Source: Alphaproteobacteria bacterium (GTDB taxonomy: Bacteria > Pseudomonadota > Alphaproteobacteria > Sphingomonadales > Sphingomonadaceae). From it: a stretch of DNA of 64,000 nt. Both the position numbers and the translations under genes were made by a program. The notes below the pieces were generated by a model. The model did no database searches. It worked only from the letters and a program-made list of their open reading frames with translations, and was not told the origin of the DNA. The stretch is from contig JAUHYZ010000001.1 in assembly GCA_030426245.1 (NCBI GenBank), forward strand, positions 186,001 through 250,000, in the 5' to 3' direction. Shown here in pieces: positions 23,665 to 32,525 of the stretch (position 1 is the stretch's first letter; each line of letters starts with the position of its first letter).

Positions 23665-24612
23665 ATGACTGAATTTTCGGTCGTCATTCCCCTTTACAAC
23701 AAGGCCGAGCATATCGCCGAGACCTTGCGCAGCGCCTTGGCCCAGGAGCACAGGCCGGTGGAGATCATCGTCGTCGACGACGGTTCGACCGATGGCGGCG
23801 TGGAGATCGCGGAATCCTACGACGATCCGATGGTGAAAGTCTTTCGGCGTTCTCCGCCGGGGCCGGGGGGCTATGCGGCCCGCAATCTGGGCGTCGAGAA
23901 GGCCAAAGGCGAATGGATCGCGTTTCTCGATGCAGACGATATCTGGACACCCACGCACTTGACGGGGCTGACTGAGGCCATTCGCCGGGCAGGCGGATCA
24001 GAAGCGGTTGGCGGTGCCTTTTCACGCTTGAGCAAGTTCTCCGAAGAGGGGGAGGAAGCCTATTCGATCGCTGAAGAGCTGATCGCGCCGGGCAAGCCAT
24101 TGGATGCGAATGTCGTCATCCAGGCGTGGCTACGTACGCGGCATTGCCCCCTATGGACTGGTGCGGTGGCCTTCAGGCGGCAGTTGCTGTTCGATGTGGG
24201 CGGTTTTCCGGCCGGTAAGGCCCGGCGCGGCGGTGACAAGGATCTTTGGCTCAGGGCAATGCTCCGTGAACCGTTGGCATTCTCACCGCAAATCAGTGCG
24301 AAGTTCCGCCAGGACGCTGTCAACAGAGTTACGCACGGCACTGCGCATACGGACATTCCCATTGTCGTCACGACAATTGCCGAGCATTTGCCGACCGGAG
24401 ATGCTGAGCGCGACCGCTTGCTCCAATTGCTCTCCAATCAGGAACTGGCACTTTACGCCCGCCACTCGGCAGGCCGGGGCACGCCTGTCGGCAAGGAGTT
24501 TTTCCGCTGGGTTCAGCCGGAACGGAAGATGTTGACCGCTGCGCGGATTCTGCTTTTTATGTCGATTGCGCATGTAATGCAGCTGTGGCGGCCGAAACGG
24601 CGCCACACTTGA
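23665..24612 (+). CDS. Family 2 glycosyltransferase
   Basis: The ATG at 23665 gives 315 residues and begins the GT-A fold immediately (MTEFSVVIPLYNKAEHIAET). It has VDDGSTDGG near residue 37, GYAARNLGVEKAKGEWIAFL and DADDIW as the nucleotide/metal-binding DxD region. A TGAVAFRR and GDKDLW region follows, as in many polysaccharide glycosyltransferases. It should transfer a sugar from a nucleotide sugar to a lipid-linked glycan at the cytoplasmic face of the inner membrane. It is the first recognisable gene of the exopolysaccharide region. Donor and acceptor are unknown. Confidence 0.85.
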   Translation: MTEFSVVIPLYNKAEHIAETLRSALAQEHRPVEIIVVDDGSTDGGVEIAESYDDPMVKVFRRSPPGPGGYAARNLGVEKAKGEWIAFLDADDIWTPTHLTGLTEAIRRAGGSEAVGGAFSRLSKFSEEGEEAYSIAEELIAPGKPLDANVVIQAWLRTRHCPLWTGAVAFRRQLLFDVGGFPAGKARRGGDKDLWLRAMLREPLAFSPQISAKFRQDAVNRVTHGTAHTDIPIVVTTIAEHLPTGDAERDRLLQLLSNQELALYARHSAGRGTPVGKEFFRWVQPERKMLTAARILLFMSIAHVMQLWRPKRRHT

Positions 24613-24766
24613 GCGCTTATTGGCGGCAATTCCTCGGTGTGCTTGCCGGGGAGCGAATGAAGCGCTCATGTTGCCTTAAGCTGAGTACGCTCAAGAAGGG
24701 CGCCTTAACTGAATCGGGAACGGATCGCCGGCTGACTGGCCGCCTTTTTCGACTGGAGACGCCGTG

Positions 24767-25678
24767 ATGACTAGATCAGCGCCTAAGACAAGCAACAGGC
24801 AACACACAGTGCGCCGGAGAGCCGCATTTGCAGCAACATCGGCAGTTTTCGCCGCAGGTTCGTTGCTGTTCGCAAGCGGCGTGAGCGGGAAGGCCATCAC
24901 CTTGAAGGGAGCTGTTCCTGAACGTGAGATCGGCCCTGTCAGCCAGAGCGGTTTCTACCGACTGATCGAATCCGCCAAGAACGCCAAGATCGGCCATTTG
25001 CGGATCTTCGACATCAAGGGCGTCGACGCAACGCGCAGCGGGATACGCATTCGCGGGCAGGTTGACCGGGTTGAGATGCAGAATGTCGACATCTCGCATG
25101 CGGCCGAGCCGAATAAACGGCCTGATTTGCCGATCGGGATACATCTGCAGAACGGCAATGTCATTTCGATAGAGCGTGCCAGCCTCAGTGGATTCCAGAT
25201 GGACGTTGGGGCGGACGAATATGCCAACGGAGACGGGATCGCCGCAGAACGCGGTGTCAACACATTGATACTCCGTGACATTTCCGTGCGTGACAACAGC
25301 GATGGCGGCTTCGACCTTAAGGCGAAATCTACGCGAGGCGACAATCTTTTCGCCAGCGGCAATGGGCGCAATTACCGGATCTGGGATCGCACCAAATTCA
25401 CAGCGGGGACTTTGGAGAGCGTTACGCCTTATGTGCGATCAGGGAATTCGGGCAGTGCCCATTTCTGGGTCAAGGGCAATGACGCTGGCCCTCCAAGCAT
25501 CACCATCGATCATTTGGTAGTACGCTCTGATAACACTGCTCCCATTTTCTGGGTTCAGGATGGCGGTGCCAATATCCGGATCGGTCGCTGCACACTCGAT
25601 GTGCCCAACGGCACCACATTCGTGCGAGGTGGGTCGAAGAACATCAATGTCAAAGCCGGGCCGGGCTGCTCCACCTGA
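24767..25678 (+). CDS. Exported right-handed beta-helix-like protein
   Basis: A GTG (24764) and an ATG (24767) are adjacent behind TGGAGA; the ATG gives 303 residues. The N-terminus is positively charged and hydrophobic (about residues 18-42), consistent with export. The rest consists of regular short repeats such as GIRIRGQVDRVEMQNVDISH, GIHLQNGNVISIERASLSGF and GVNTLILRDISVRDNSDGGF, the rhythm of a parallel beta-helix seen in pectate-lyase-like proteins. It could bind, modify or cleave a polysaccharide. No catalytic residues can be assigned. Its position among glycosyltransferases suggests a role in handling the secreted glycan. Confidence 0.6.
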   Translation: MTRSAPKTSNRQHTVRRRAAFAATSAVFAAGSLLFASGVSGKAITLKGAVPEREIGPVSQSGFYRLIESAKNAKIGHLRIFDIKGVDATRSGIRIRGQVDRVEMQNVDISHAAEPNKRPDLPIGIHLQNGNVISIERASLSGFQMDVGADEYANGDGIAAERGVNTLILRDISVRDNSDGGFDLKAKSTRGDNLFASGNGRNYRIWDRTKFTAGTLESVTPYVRSGNSGSAHFWVKGNDAGPPSITIDHLVVRSDNTAPIFWVQDGGANIRIGRCTLDVPNGTTFVRGGSKNINVKAGPGCST

Positions 25679-25683
25679 CCTCT

Positions 25684-26559
25684 TCAGGAACGCTGCGCCG
25701 ATCCTCCCATGGCGAGACGCACCAGTTCGCCGGAATAGGCCGCCCAGATTTTCAGTGCCAGCAAGGAGACCGGCAATTTGCGCCGCAGCTGCACGCCCGG
25801 TGCTGCCCAGATCGCGCCCCATTTGCGTAGCAAGTCAACAGCCGCGCGGCGTTGAAGGCGGATAAACCCTGCCGGGCCTGCCTGCTTATGCCAATTGCCG
25901 CCGGCAACGCGCTTCCGCTTGCCAATCAGCTCATTGGTGCTGGATCTGGCCGGATGGCGCACATGGGCTTTCTCGCAATAGACAACCGGATAGCCCGCCG
26001 CCGCGATTTCTTCTGCCAAGGCCCAATCGCCGCCGGATTTGAGTTCCGCGTCGAAAGGGCCGACTTCCTTCAGTACCGCAGCGGGGCTGGCCCAATTGGC
26101 TGTCACGCATTGGTTGCGCGAAGCCAGCGTCTGCTGGCGGAATGCGAACAGGGAATCGAAGATGGCCGCATCAGTCATCGGGCCATCGGTAAAGGTGCTG
26201 ATCCGCCCTGCAATCACTCCGGCACGCGGTTTTTGCGCAAGGGCTTCGACAATGCGTTCCAGCCATTCGGGATCGGGAATGCAATCGGCATCCGTAAAAG
26301 CAATGATGTCGCCGCTGGCATGGCGCAGACCGAGGTTTCGCGCGGCATAGGAGCCGGGGGCTGTTTCGGACAGCAGCATGCAGCCGGGAAACGAGCGGAT
26401 GATCGACGTCGTGTCGTCGGTCGAACCGTTGTCGATTACCAGAACTTGCGTCAGCTCCGCCGGATAGGTTTGTGCCTCGATCGCTCGCAGGCATTTCCCA
26501 ATCGTGGCTTGTCCATTCCAGACAGGGATGATCACCGAAACGCTCGGTTGTTCCGACAT
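25684..26559 (-). CDS. Family 2 glycosyltransferase
   Basis: This 291-residue GT-A enzyme has VSVIIPVWNGQATIGKCLRA at the start, VIDNGSTDDTTSIIRSF near residue 41, GSYAARNLGLRHASGDIIAF and FTDADCIPDPEWLERI. GGDWALAEEIAAAGYPVVYC follows, with a short hydrophobic or amphipathic C-terminal segment that may hold it at the membrane. It is convergent with the beta-helix gene (5-base gap) and divergent from the sulfotransferase-like gene at 26715. It probably adds a sugar to the same exopolysaccharide. Specificity is not readable. Confidence 0.87.
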   Translation of the reverse strand: MSEQPSVSVIIPVWNGQATIGKCLRAIEAQTYPAELTQVLVIDNGSTDDTTSIIRSFPGCMLLSETAPGSYAARNLGLRHASGDIIAFTDADCIPDPEWLERIVEALAQKPRAGVIAGRISTFTDGPMTDAAIFDSLFAFRQQTLASRNQCVTANWASPAAVLKEVGPFDAELKSGGDWALAEEIAAAGYPVVYCEKAHVRHPARSSTNELIGKRKRVAGGNWHKQAGPAGFIRLQRRAAVDLLRKWGAIWAAPGVQLRRKLPVSLLALKIWAAYSGELVRLAMGGSAQRS

Positions 26560-26714
26560 CTTGGCTCGCTAGAAGTTTGTCCGGGTTGCGAGTTCTATCA
26601 GTTTGGGATCGCAGGTCGAGCCCGATGCAACGGTTCGTCCCGCAATTGCGTCAGATCGGGATATAGAATGTTGCGCTGCAACCTTAGCATTGCGCACGAT
26701 GTTGTATAGGCGAT

Positions 26715-27623
26715 ATGCCCCGTGAGGTAATGCAGAACTGCTATTTTATCTTGTCCTTGAAGTCCTCCGGGTCCAGTATCGTTCAGCGCAAGCTGGCGGA
26801 GTTCCCCGGCATGCAGCCGCTGACGGCGACCATGCATAGCGAGAGCGAGACGCTGTTCTGGACCAAGGCCGCGTCCATGCTCGGACTTCCGCAGAATCAA
26901 ATGGAGAACAGCGAGGTCCCGATGTCCGCGGAGAGGGCGGAGCAGTCGCTGCGGTCCTTTCTGCGCCAAAACGGTCTGCCCGACGATATGCCGCTAAAGT
27001 CAGAAAGCGATTTCTTTGCGGCATTCTCCGCCTTGGTGAAGCGGTTGCCGGGCCATTTCGTGGAGAAGACGCCGCACCACTTATACCAGCCCAGCTGCAT
27101 TGCCCTGATGGAGCGCTACGCCAATCAGAGCAAATCTTCCGGAATCCATTGTCATTTCATTGGCCTGGTCCGAAATCCGATCGACACGCTGTACAGCAGC
27201 TGGCGGCGTTTCGGTGTGCGGCCGTCGCGGGAGGCTAAGCATTGGCTCACGGCCTACCGAGAATTGCGCGCTCTGTCCGAACGAAGCGAGGATGTGCACA
27301 TCATACGTTACGAGGATCTGGTTTCTGGTCGCGCGGATTTGTCCCATCTGACAAGCATCGAGCCAGGAGAGAATGGTGGAGAGCGATTTGTCAGCAGTTC
27401 GGTGCAAAAATGGCGCAGCGATCCGAAGTTCAGCTATCAATTGTCGGATGAGTGTCGCGAACTTGCCCTGGACTATGGCTACGGCGAAGAAGAGCTCAGC
27501 AACGACAATTGCCGTCCGTGGCCGATCGCCAACGAAATTCGTGCGGGCGCATGGCAGTGCTTTTCACGGTTGCCGTTTGCCTGGCAGTCACGGGCCAAGC
27601 AAGTCGCCAAGCGGTTCCTATAG
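26715..27623 (+). CDS. Sulfotransferase-like protein
   Basis: This 302-residue protein resembles PAPS-dependent sulfotransferases. An N-terminal strand-loop FILSLKSSGSSIVQRKLAEF stands where the 5'-phosphosulfate loop is expected. The middle segment VRNPIDTLYSSWRRFG matches the 3'-phosphate-binding motif (R-x-P-x-D, then S). VEKTPHHLY lies between them. It should transfer sulfate to a carbohydrate hydroxyl in the cytoplasm. An in-frame ATG at 26730 is an alternative start. Flanking genes are glycosyltransferases, so a sulfated exopolysaccharide is possible. The phosphosulfate loop is not canonical (SLKSSGSS rather than KSGTT), which lowers certainty. Confidence 0.7.
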   Translation: MPREVMQNCYFILSLKSSGSSIVQRKLAEFPGMQPLTATMHSESETLFWTKAASMLGLPQNQMENSEVPMSAERAEQSLRSFLRQNGLPDDMPLKSESDFFAAFSALVKRLPGHFVEKTPHHLYQPSCIALMERYANQSKSSGIHCHFIGLVRNPIDTLYSSWRRFGVRPSREAKHWLTAYRELRALSERSEDVHIIRYEDLVSGRADLSHLTSIEPGENGGERFVSSSVQKWRSDPKFSYQLSDECRELALDYGYGEEELSNDNCRPWPIANEIRAGAWQCFSRLPFAWQSRAKQVAKRFL

Positions 27624-27748
27624 CCGGTCTTCGCCGAGATGATGATCGCCTCCCTAAAGCGAGCTGCAATCCGGCCATTCGTGCACTGCACCGCGCAAGG
27701 CCGCCGTGTACGTGCGGCCGTCCTTTACTGCGCCGGACAATTCCGCTG

Positions 27749-28864
27749 ATGTCCTCGCAAAAGCCTATCCGGATCGCAGTGATTGGTCTGCGCGGCATTC
27801 CAGGAATAATGGGCGGTGTCGAAACGCATTGTGAGGAATTGCTGCCCCGTATTGCGGCAAAGGCGAGCGATTTCGAAATCGAGATCTACGGGCGCGCGCC
27901 CTATATGGGCAACGAAGAGAAGGAAGTGGGCGGCGTGCGTGTCGTGCCTCTGCCGTCGCCAACGGGCAAATCGACCGAAGCTTTCGTATCGACGCTGCTC
28001 GCCGTTCTCCACGCGCGGCGCAGGCGTGCCGATCTCGTCCATATCCACGCGATCGGGCCTGCTCTCCTCGTACCTCTGGCCCGACTATTGGGCATGCCGG
28101 TCATACTGACGCATCACGGCGCGGACTATAATCGTGCCAAGTGGAACGGATTTGCCAAGCAGATGCTCAAACTCGGCGAGAATCTGGGTGTACGGTTCGC
28201 CAAACGCATCATTTGCGTTTCTCCATCCTTGCGTGACAATTTGGCCCAGCGTGTCCCCAAGCGAGCGGATCGTCTGCAATTCGTTCCCAATGGCGCCGCC
28301 ACGATCCCGCAGCCGGAAAAGCCAGACTCGGAAATATTGAATGAAATGGGGTTGGTGCAGGGCAACTTTCTCTTGGCCGTGGCGAGGCTGGTGCCTGAAA
28401 AGGGGTTGGATTACCTGATCGATGCCCACAGGAATGCCCCCAATGCGCCGCCATTGGTTATTGCCGGGGCCGAGCAACATCAGGACGGTCATGCCGATCT
28501 GCTCCGGCGCAAGGCAGACGAACGCGTGATCTTTGCCGGAGCTTTGCCGCGTGACCGGCTGGGAGTTCTCTACCGGAATTGCGGACTCTTCGTGATGCCA
28601 TCGTTTCACGAAGGACTGCCGATTGCTGCTTTGGAGGCAATGGGAAGCAAGGCGCCCATTCTTCTCAGCGATATTCAGCCCAATCTCGATCTGGGGCTGC
28701 CTTCAGGCAACTACTTCCCGGTCGGAGACGCCGCGGCGCTGGCGGAGGCCATAGACGGTCCACTGAATCGCTTCGACACCAATGCAACGACCGCCAACGC
28801 CCAGTTCGACTGGGACGCGATTGCCACCCGCACTGCAGAGATTTACCGGGAAGTCGCCGGCTGA
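27749..28864 (+). CDS. Family 4 glycosyltransferase
   Basis: The ATG at 27749 opens on IRIAVIGLRGIPGIMGGVET, the N-terminal glycine-rich loop typical of GT4 enzymes; the frame open further upstream lacks a plausible protein. The 371-residue product has VHIHAIGPALLVPLARLLG, HHGADYNRAKW, ARLVPEKGLDYLIDA and the donor-binding PSFHEGLPIAALEAMGSKAP with the E-x7-E pattern. It transfers a sugar with retention from a nucleotide donor. It follows the sulfotransferase-like gene and converges with the SleB-type hydrolase. It is probably part of exopolysaccharide repeat-unit assembly. Specificity unknown. Confidence 0.87.
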   Translation: MSSQKPIRIAVIGLRGIPGIMGGVETHCEELLPRIAAKASDFEIEIYGRAPYMGNEEKEVGGVRVVPLPSPTGKSTEAFVSTLLAVLHARRRRADLVHIHAIGPALLVPLARLLGMPVILTHHGADYNRAKWNGFAKQMLKLGENLGVRFAKRIICVSPSLRDNLAQRVPKRADRLQFVPNGAATIPQPEKPDSEILNEMGLVQGNFLLAVARLVPEKGLDYLIDAHRNAPNAPPLVIAGAEQHQDGHADLLRRKADERVIFAGALPRDRLGVLYRNCGLFVMPSFHEGLPIAALEAMGSKAPILLSDIQPNLDLGLPSGNYFPVGDAAALAEAIDGPLNRFDTNATTANAQFDWDAIATRTAEIYREVAG

Positions 28865-28906
28865 GTATCCGCAGACGGGTGAGGCCGATCATGCGCAAAT
28901 AGCCGT

Positions 28907-30118
28907 TTAGCTGTGCAATTGTTCGAATTTGGTGATCCGGTTGCGCTTGTATTCAACCGCTATGCTGGATTTGGCCGCCGCATTTACCGGGAAGCCGCCG
29001 GGAAGGTCTTTCGCAGATTTCCAGCCCATCACATGGCAATAGTCGCGGTTCCCGCAAATATCGTCCATCGCCTGCCTCTGCTCGCTACGGCTCATCTCCG
29101 CATTCAGCAGCACGATATAGACGCCGCCGTTGGGATGGGAGGAGCGCAGCTCGTAAGGTGGCAAGGGCTTCATATTCAGGCCAGCCACCATGAAGTCGGA
29201 AGGTGACGCGACAAGTTCGTTGCTTTCGTTTGTACGCGCGTCATCGCTGACGACCAAGACTTCCTCGCCGTCCTGATGGGCCAGATCCGCAAAAGAGAAT
29301 TCACCGATCGCCGGTTCGTTGCCGCGATATCTTTGCGAAAACCCGCGGCTTGTGCCCATGCCTCCCTTCCATTGAAAGAAGAGGTGGGTCTCCACGACGG
29401 CGACCTTGTCCAGGCTTGCGCTCCAATCCGGGTGAACCCAATCGGTGTGGTAATGCGTCGCGAGTCCGACTTTCGAAAATACTGCGCCGTGCAAGGCCTC
29501 TTCGGCCACCTTTTCTGCAGCATTTACTGCCTGCATACTATAGCGCCGCTGCAAGGAACCATCACAGGTGAAAGTGAACTGACAGCCCGTCACGCGCTCA
29601 ATCCCCTGAGCGACCACGCCGCAAACCGTATTTGGGAAGACCGGATGGCGGACCCGGTTGAGAATGACCTGGGCAACCGCACGCTGGCCCTCAACGTCAC
29701 GGCCGGCCTCATAGAGCTGCGCCATCGTAAGACATGCACGTGCCCGTTCCCAGTCGCGGTCCGAACCGCGCCAGGCAAAGGCCTTGGCCTGGTGCAATTT
29801 ACCCGAAGCAAATGGGATGGAATTGTTAAGCGCGGCCGCAGTCTGCCGAGCGGCTTGCGCACTATCTGAATCAGACGGCAAAGCTGTACCATCCGGCCCC
29901 AAATTCGCCAGCTGAAGGGTTGCCGGAGGAACCGAAGCGCCTGTCTTGCTCTCTTCGTCTCGCTGAAAAGCTGCGCTGGCATCGCCAGGTATCATTACGA
30001 AAGCCAGCAGCGCCGAGCCAATCACGAGGATCAACAAATAAGGCACGATGCTGATCACTGTCCACGCGGCCGAAGACGGCAGGTTCGCAAAGCGGAGGTT
30101 CGTGGAGTGAATTGCCAT
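28907..30118 (-). CDS. SleB-type cell wall hydrolase, membrane-anchored
   Basis: The start is uncertain; the ATG at 30118 gives 403 residues, and the earlier ATG at 30133 is also possible. A single membrane segment lies at about residues 18-42 (WTVISIVPYLLILVIGSALL), followed by a linker and a Hydrolase_2 domain: MAQLYEAGRDVEGQRAVAQV, ILNRVRHPVFPNTVCGVVAQ and later CQFTFTCDG and ATHYHTDWVHP. The Glu of YEAG corresponds to the catalytic Glu of SleB lytic transglycosylases. It should cut peptidoglycan in the periplasm, perhaps making room for the envelope-spanning export machinery encoded nearby. The extra C-terminal 130 residues have no recognised domain. Confidence 0.8.
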   Translation of the reverse strand: MAIHSTNLRFANLPSSAAWTVISIVPYLLILVIGSALLAFVMIPGDASAAFQRDEESKTGASVPPATLQLANLGPDGTALPSDSDSAQAARQTAAALNNSIPFASGKLHQAKAFAWRGSDRDWERARACLTMAQLYEAGRDVEGQRAVAQVILNRVRHPVFPNTVCGVVAQGIERVTGCQFTFTCDGSLQRRYSMQAVNAAEKVAEEALHGAVFSKVGLATHYHTDWVHPDWSASLDKVAVVETHLFFQWKGGMGTSRGFSQRYRGNEPAIGEFSFADLAHQDGEEVLVVSDDARTNESNELVASPSDFMVAGLNMKPLPPYELRSSHPNGGVYIVLLNAEMSRSEQRQAMDDICGNRDYCHVMGWKSAKDLPGGFPVNAAAKSSIAVEYKRNRITKFEQLHS

Positions 30119-30355
30119 ACTGCATTGCAGCATACGGGATGCGCAGCGATTCGAATAGTTAATTTCTCGTTGATCGATTGTCCCGGACCTTGCCGGATAG
30201 GCCTTGGCGGCCACCGCATGCCGTGTCGTGCAACGGCTGTTTCAAGCTTCCTGAAATGCTGGCGGCGAAAGGCGGTAACTGCTTAGGAGGGCTTTCTCTA
30301 TCCACGCCGGGAAGAAAAAACGTGTGAAACAAGGGCTTCTGGCGACGTTCGACAT

Positions 30356-30586
30356 ATGATATACAGTAAAAAAAGAATTCAGCTTGTACTGGAGAGATTG
30401 TTCGGAGGGGTCGCAGTGAAAAGAGAAGTGTTCGATGTGGGAAAGGTGCAGCCGATCGATGCGGTCGGTTTCTGTCCAGCCATCTATGAGGGCGGTATGG
30501 AGTCTTTCGTTCGGGTTGTTTCCAGAATAGCCGGTATCATCGCACTGCCAGTTGCGATTATCGGCTTGATCTGGATCCTGAGCTGA
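30356..30586 (+). CDS. Possible small membrane protein
   Basis: This frame encodes 76 residues ending in a hydrophobic segment (IAGIIALPVAIIGLIWILS) preceded by a charged region (KKRIQLVLERLFGG). It has no clear ribosome site at the first ATG. A shorter start at 30497 (MESFVRVV) has GAGGGCGG upstream and would give about 29 residues. I do not recognise it. Some exopolysaccharide loci carry small membrane proteins of this kind, but it may be non-coding. Confidence 0.25.
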   Translation: MIYSKKRIQLVLERLFGGVAVKREVFDVGKVQPIDAVGFCPAIYEGGMESFVRVVSRIAGIIALPVAIIGLIWILS

Positions 30587-30783
30587 CCTCCCAGTTTGCC
30601 ATTCCGCATTAAGAGCTACGGAAACCATTGATTCGGGGCCGCTCCGGCTCCCTCGTGCTCGTCTGTCGTACGAATTCGGCAGGCTGTGCTTTTTTTGCGA
30701 ACTCCAAACTGCCCTTAAAACTCCCTCTTTCGGCGAATTTGCGCAGGCCGAAATCGGCTGGGCAGACGCTATTGAAGAGGGCA

Positions 30784-30812
30784 TTGAGAGCCTGCTGAAC
30801 GAATTTTATAAT
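30784..30812 (+). promoter_or_regulatory. Sigma-70-type promoter for the initiating sugar transferase gene
   Basis: TTGAGA (30784-30789) and TATAAT (30807-30812) are separated by exactly 17 bases, one mismatch from consensus overall. Transcription would begin near 30819, leaving a leader of about 260 bases before 31083. Confidence 0.55.
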
Positions 30813-31082
30813 GCAAAATTATCAAATTAATTCAGTTGCTTGACTGTCTGCAGGCGAGGCATTCGCCATTGCGTTTCGATGGCCTTGTCCGATGTCCCGC
30901 GTTCGGATAGTCAGCCTCAGCTCGAGCGGACGATGCCGAAAACCGCTCCATTCCGGCACAGAACTAAGCCTTTCGGGCTATTGGACCATCAAGGGTCTTG
31001 AGATAATAAAAGAGCGCATCCGTGCCGTATGCGATGACGTCTAACCGGCCCCAAGGCCTGCCTTATCGCGGGAAGCGTGAGC

Positions 31083-32480
31083 ATGAACAAGCGGTTCCAA
31101 GCGAACAGAGCAACAATCGGTATCGATTCCCCTTTCAATGTGACTGTTCAGTCCAAGACCGCGCTGCGGTTGCGTATGTACGGTTACTTCCTGCTGATGG
31201 ACGTTGCGTCCATTTTTGGCGGGTTTCTGGTGGCCAGCCTTTTCATCAATTCGTCGAAGTCGTTCGTTGAGGGCCTCAGCTCCGCTACGATCTTCGCTGT
31301 CATCTATCTTTTCGGTGCTTTCTCCGGGAACCTGTACAACAGGGCGGCGCTCGAAATGCCGCGGAAGAACTTTTATAAGGCGGTCAATTATTTTCTGATC
31401 GCAACGCTATCCACCGGTCTGATCCTGATCGTTGCGCGTCCGCCATCCTTTCTTTTCGACATACGCCACATTCTGGGTGCCGGTTTCGCAGCAATCCCGT
31501 TTGCTCTCTTCAGGCACCTCTACGCGCAATACATCACAAGCCTGCCGATCGGAGTGGTGCTCAACACCTTGCTGATTGTGGATGACGAAGACGTGGGCTT
31601 CCATGGGGCTGAGCACTACACTCATATGGACAGGATCGGCATTTCGCTGCAGCTCGACAATCCCGGCATGCTGGAAGCGATTGGCGTGTTGATAGCCAAT
31701 TTCGATCGTGTGGTCGTTTCATGTTCTCGCGAGCGCAGACCATCATGGACGTTGTTGCTGCGGGCGGCGAACATCCAGGGCGAATTCGTAGAGACGACAC
31801 CGCATGCGGAAGAAGTGATCGGCGTCGCGGAATTTTGCGGTTGGCCGACGCGCGTTGTTTCCGAAGGGCCGCTGAACCTTGCTGATCGCGCGAAGAAACG
31901 GATGCTCGATCTTGCCTTGACCGTTCCGCTACTGGTCATCCTTGCGCCGCTGCTGGCCATTACGGCAATTGCCATCAAGCTTGAGTCTCGCGGTCCTGTG
32001 CTGTTCCGCCAGGACCGCCTCGGCAGGGGCAACCGTCTCTTCAAGATCCTAAAGTTTCGGAGCATGCGCGTTGAGGACAGCGACGAGCGTGGCGACCGCT
32101 CGACCAGCCGCTGTGACGAGCGGGTTACCCGGGTAGGGCGCTTCATCCGGAAAACCAGCATCGATGAGCTACCGCAATTGATCAATGTGCTCTTGGGCGA
32201 CATGAGTCTGGTCGGCCCGCGTCCACACGCATTGGGTTCGACGGCGGAAGAGAAGCTGTTCTGGCAAATCGACAAGCGGTATTGGCTGCGTCACGCCTTG
32301 AAACCAGGAATTACCGGTCTTGCGCAGGTCCGCGGTTTCAGGGGAGCGACCGAGAGTAAGACCGATCTCACAGATCGGCTGGCAGCCGACCTTGAATATC
32401 TCAACAACTGGAACATGGTAGCGGAGATTGGGATATTATTCCGCACTGTAGCCGTGTTGTTCCATAGGAATGCTTACTAG
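31083..32480 (+). CDS. Polyprenyl-phosphate sugar-1-phosphate transferase (WcaJ/PssY-like), initiates exopolysaccharide
   Basis: The ATG at 31083 is placed behind GGGAAGC; an in-frame GTG at 31077 is also possible. The product has 465 residues with four N-terminal membrane helices and a loop-type CoA-binding-like domain. A catalytic C-terminal domain begins KKRMLDLALTVPLLVILAPL, then GPVLFRQDRLGRGNRLFKIL, KFRSM, TSIDELPQLINVLLGDMSLV and GPRPHA. These are the family hallmarks. It moves a hexose-1-phosphate, probably glucose or galactose, from a UDP-sugar to undecaprenyl phosphate at the inner membrane and so starts the repeat unit that Wzx flips. Sugar choice cannot be read from sequence. Confidence 0.93.
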   Translation: MNKRFQANRATIGIDSPFNVTVQSKTALRLRMYGYFLLMDVASIFGGFLVASLFINSSKSFVEGLSSATIFAVIYLFGAFSGNLYNRAALEMPRKNFYKAVNYFLIATLSTGLILIVARPPSFLFDIRHILGAGFAAIPFALFRHLYAQYITSLPIGVVLNTLLIVDDEDVGFHGAEHYTHMDRIGISLQLDNPGMLEAIGVLIANFDRVVVSCSRERRPSWTLLLRAANIQGEFVETTPHAEEVIGVAEFCGWPTRVVSEGPLNLADRAKKRMLDLALTVPLLVILAPLLAITAIAIKLESRGPVLFRQDRLGRGNRLFKILKFRSMRVEDSDERGDRSTSRCDERVTRVGRFIRKTSIDELPQLINVLLGDMSLVGPRPHALGSTAEEKLFWQIDKRYWLRHALKPGITGLAQVRGFRGATESKTDLTDRLAADLEYLNNWNMVAEIGILFRTVAVLFHRNAY

Positions 32481-32525
32481 CCAGCTTCTGTCCGAGCGCA
32501 TTGGTGGACTTACTGGGCAAGCCGG

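Larger units (their letters stand above)
30119..31082. promoter_or_regulatory. 964-base region between the wall hydrolase and the initiating sugar transferase
   Basis: It holds only one weak small open frame (30356-30586), a strong promoter (30784-30812) and a leader of about 260 bases before the transferase. The centre is AT-rich (30800-30840). A GGACC-ATCAA-GGGTC-like small hairpin lies near 30983. The opposite-strand open frame at 30242-30784 does not look like a protein. Confidence 0.45.

Noticed and set aside
30242-30784. Minus-strand open frame of 180 codons in the gap before the initiating transferase
   Set aside because: No domain, no ribosome site and a composition unlike neighbouring proteins; it also covers the start of a strong plus-strand promoter.
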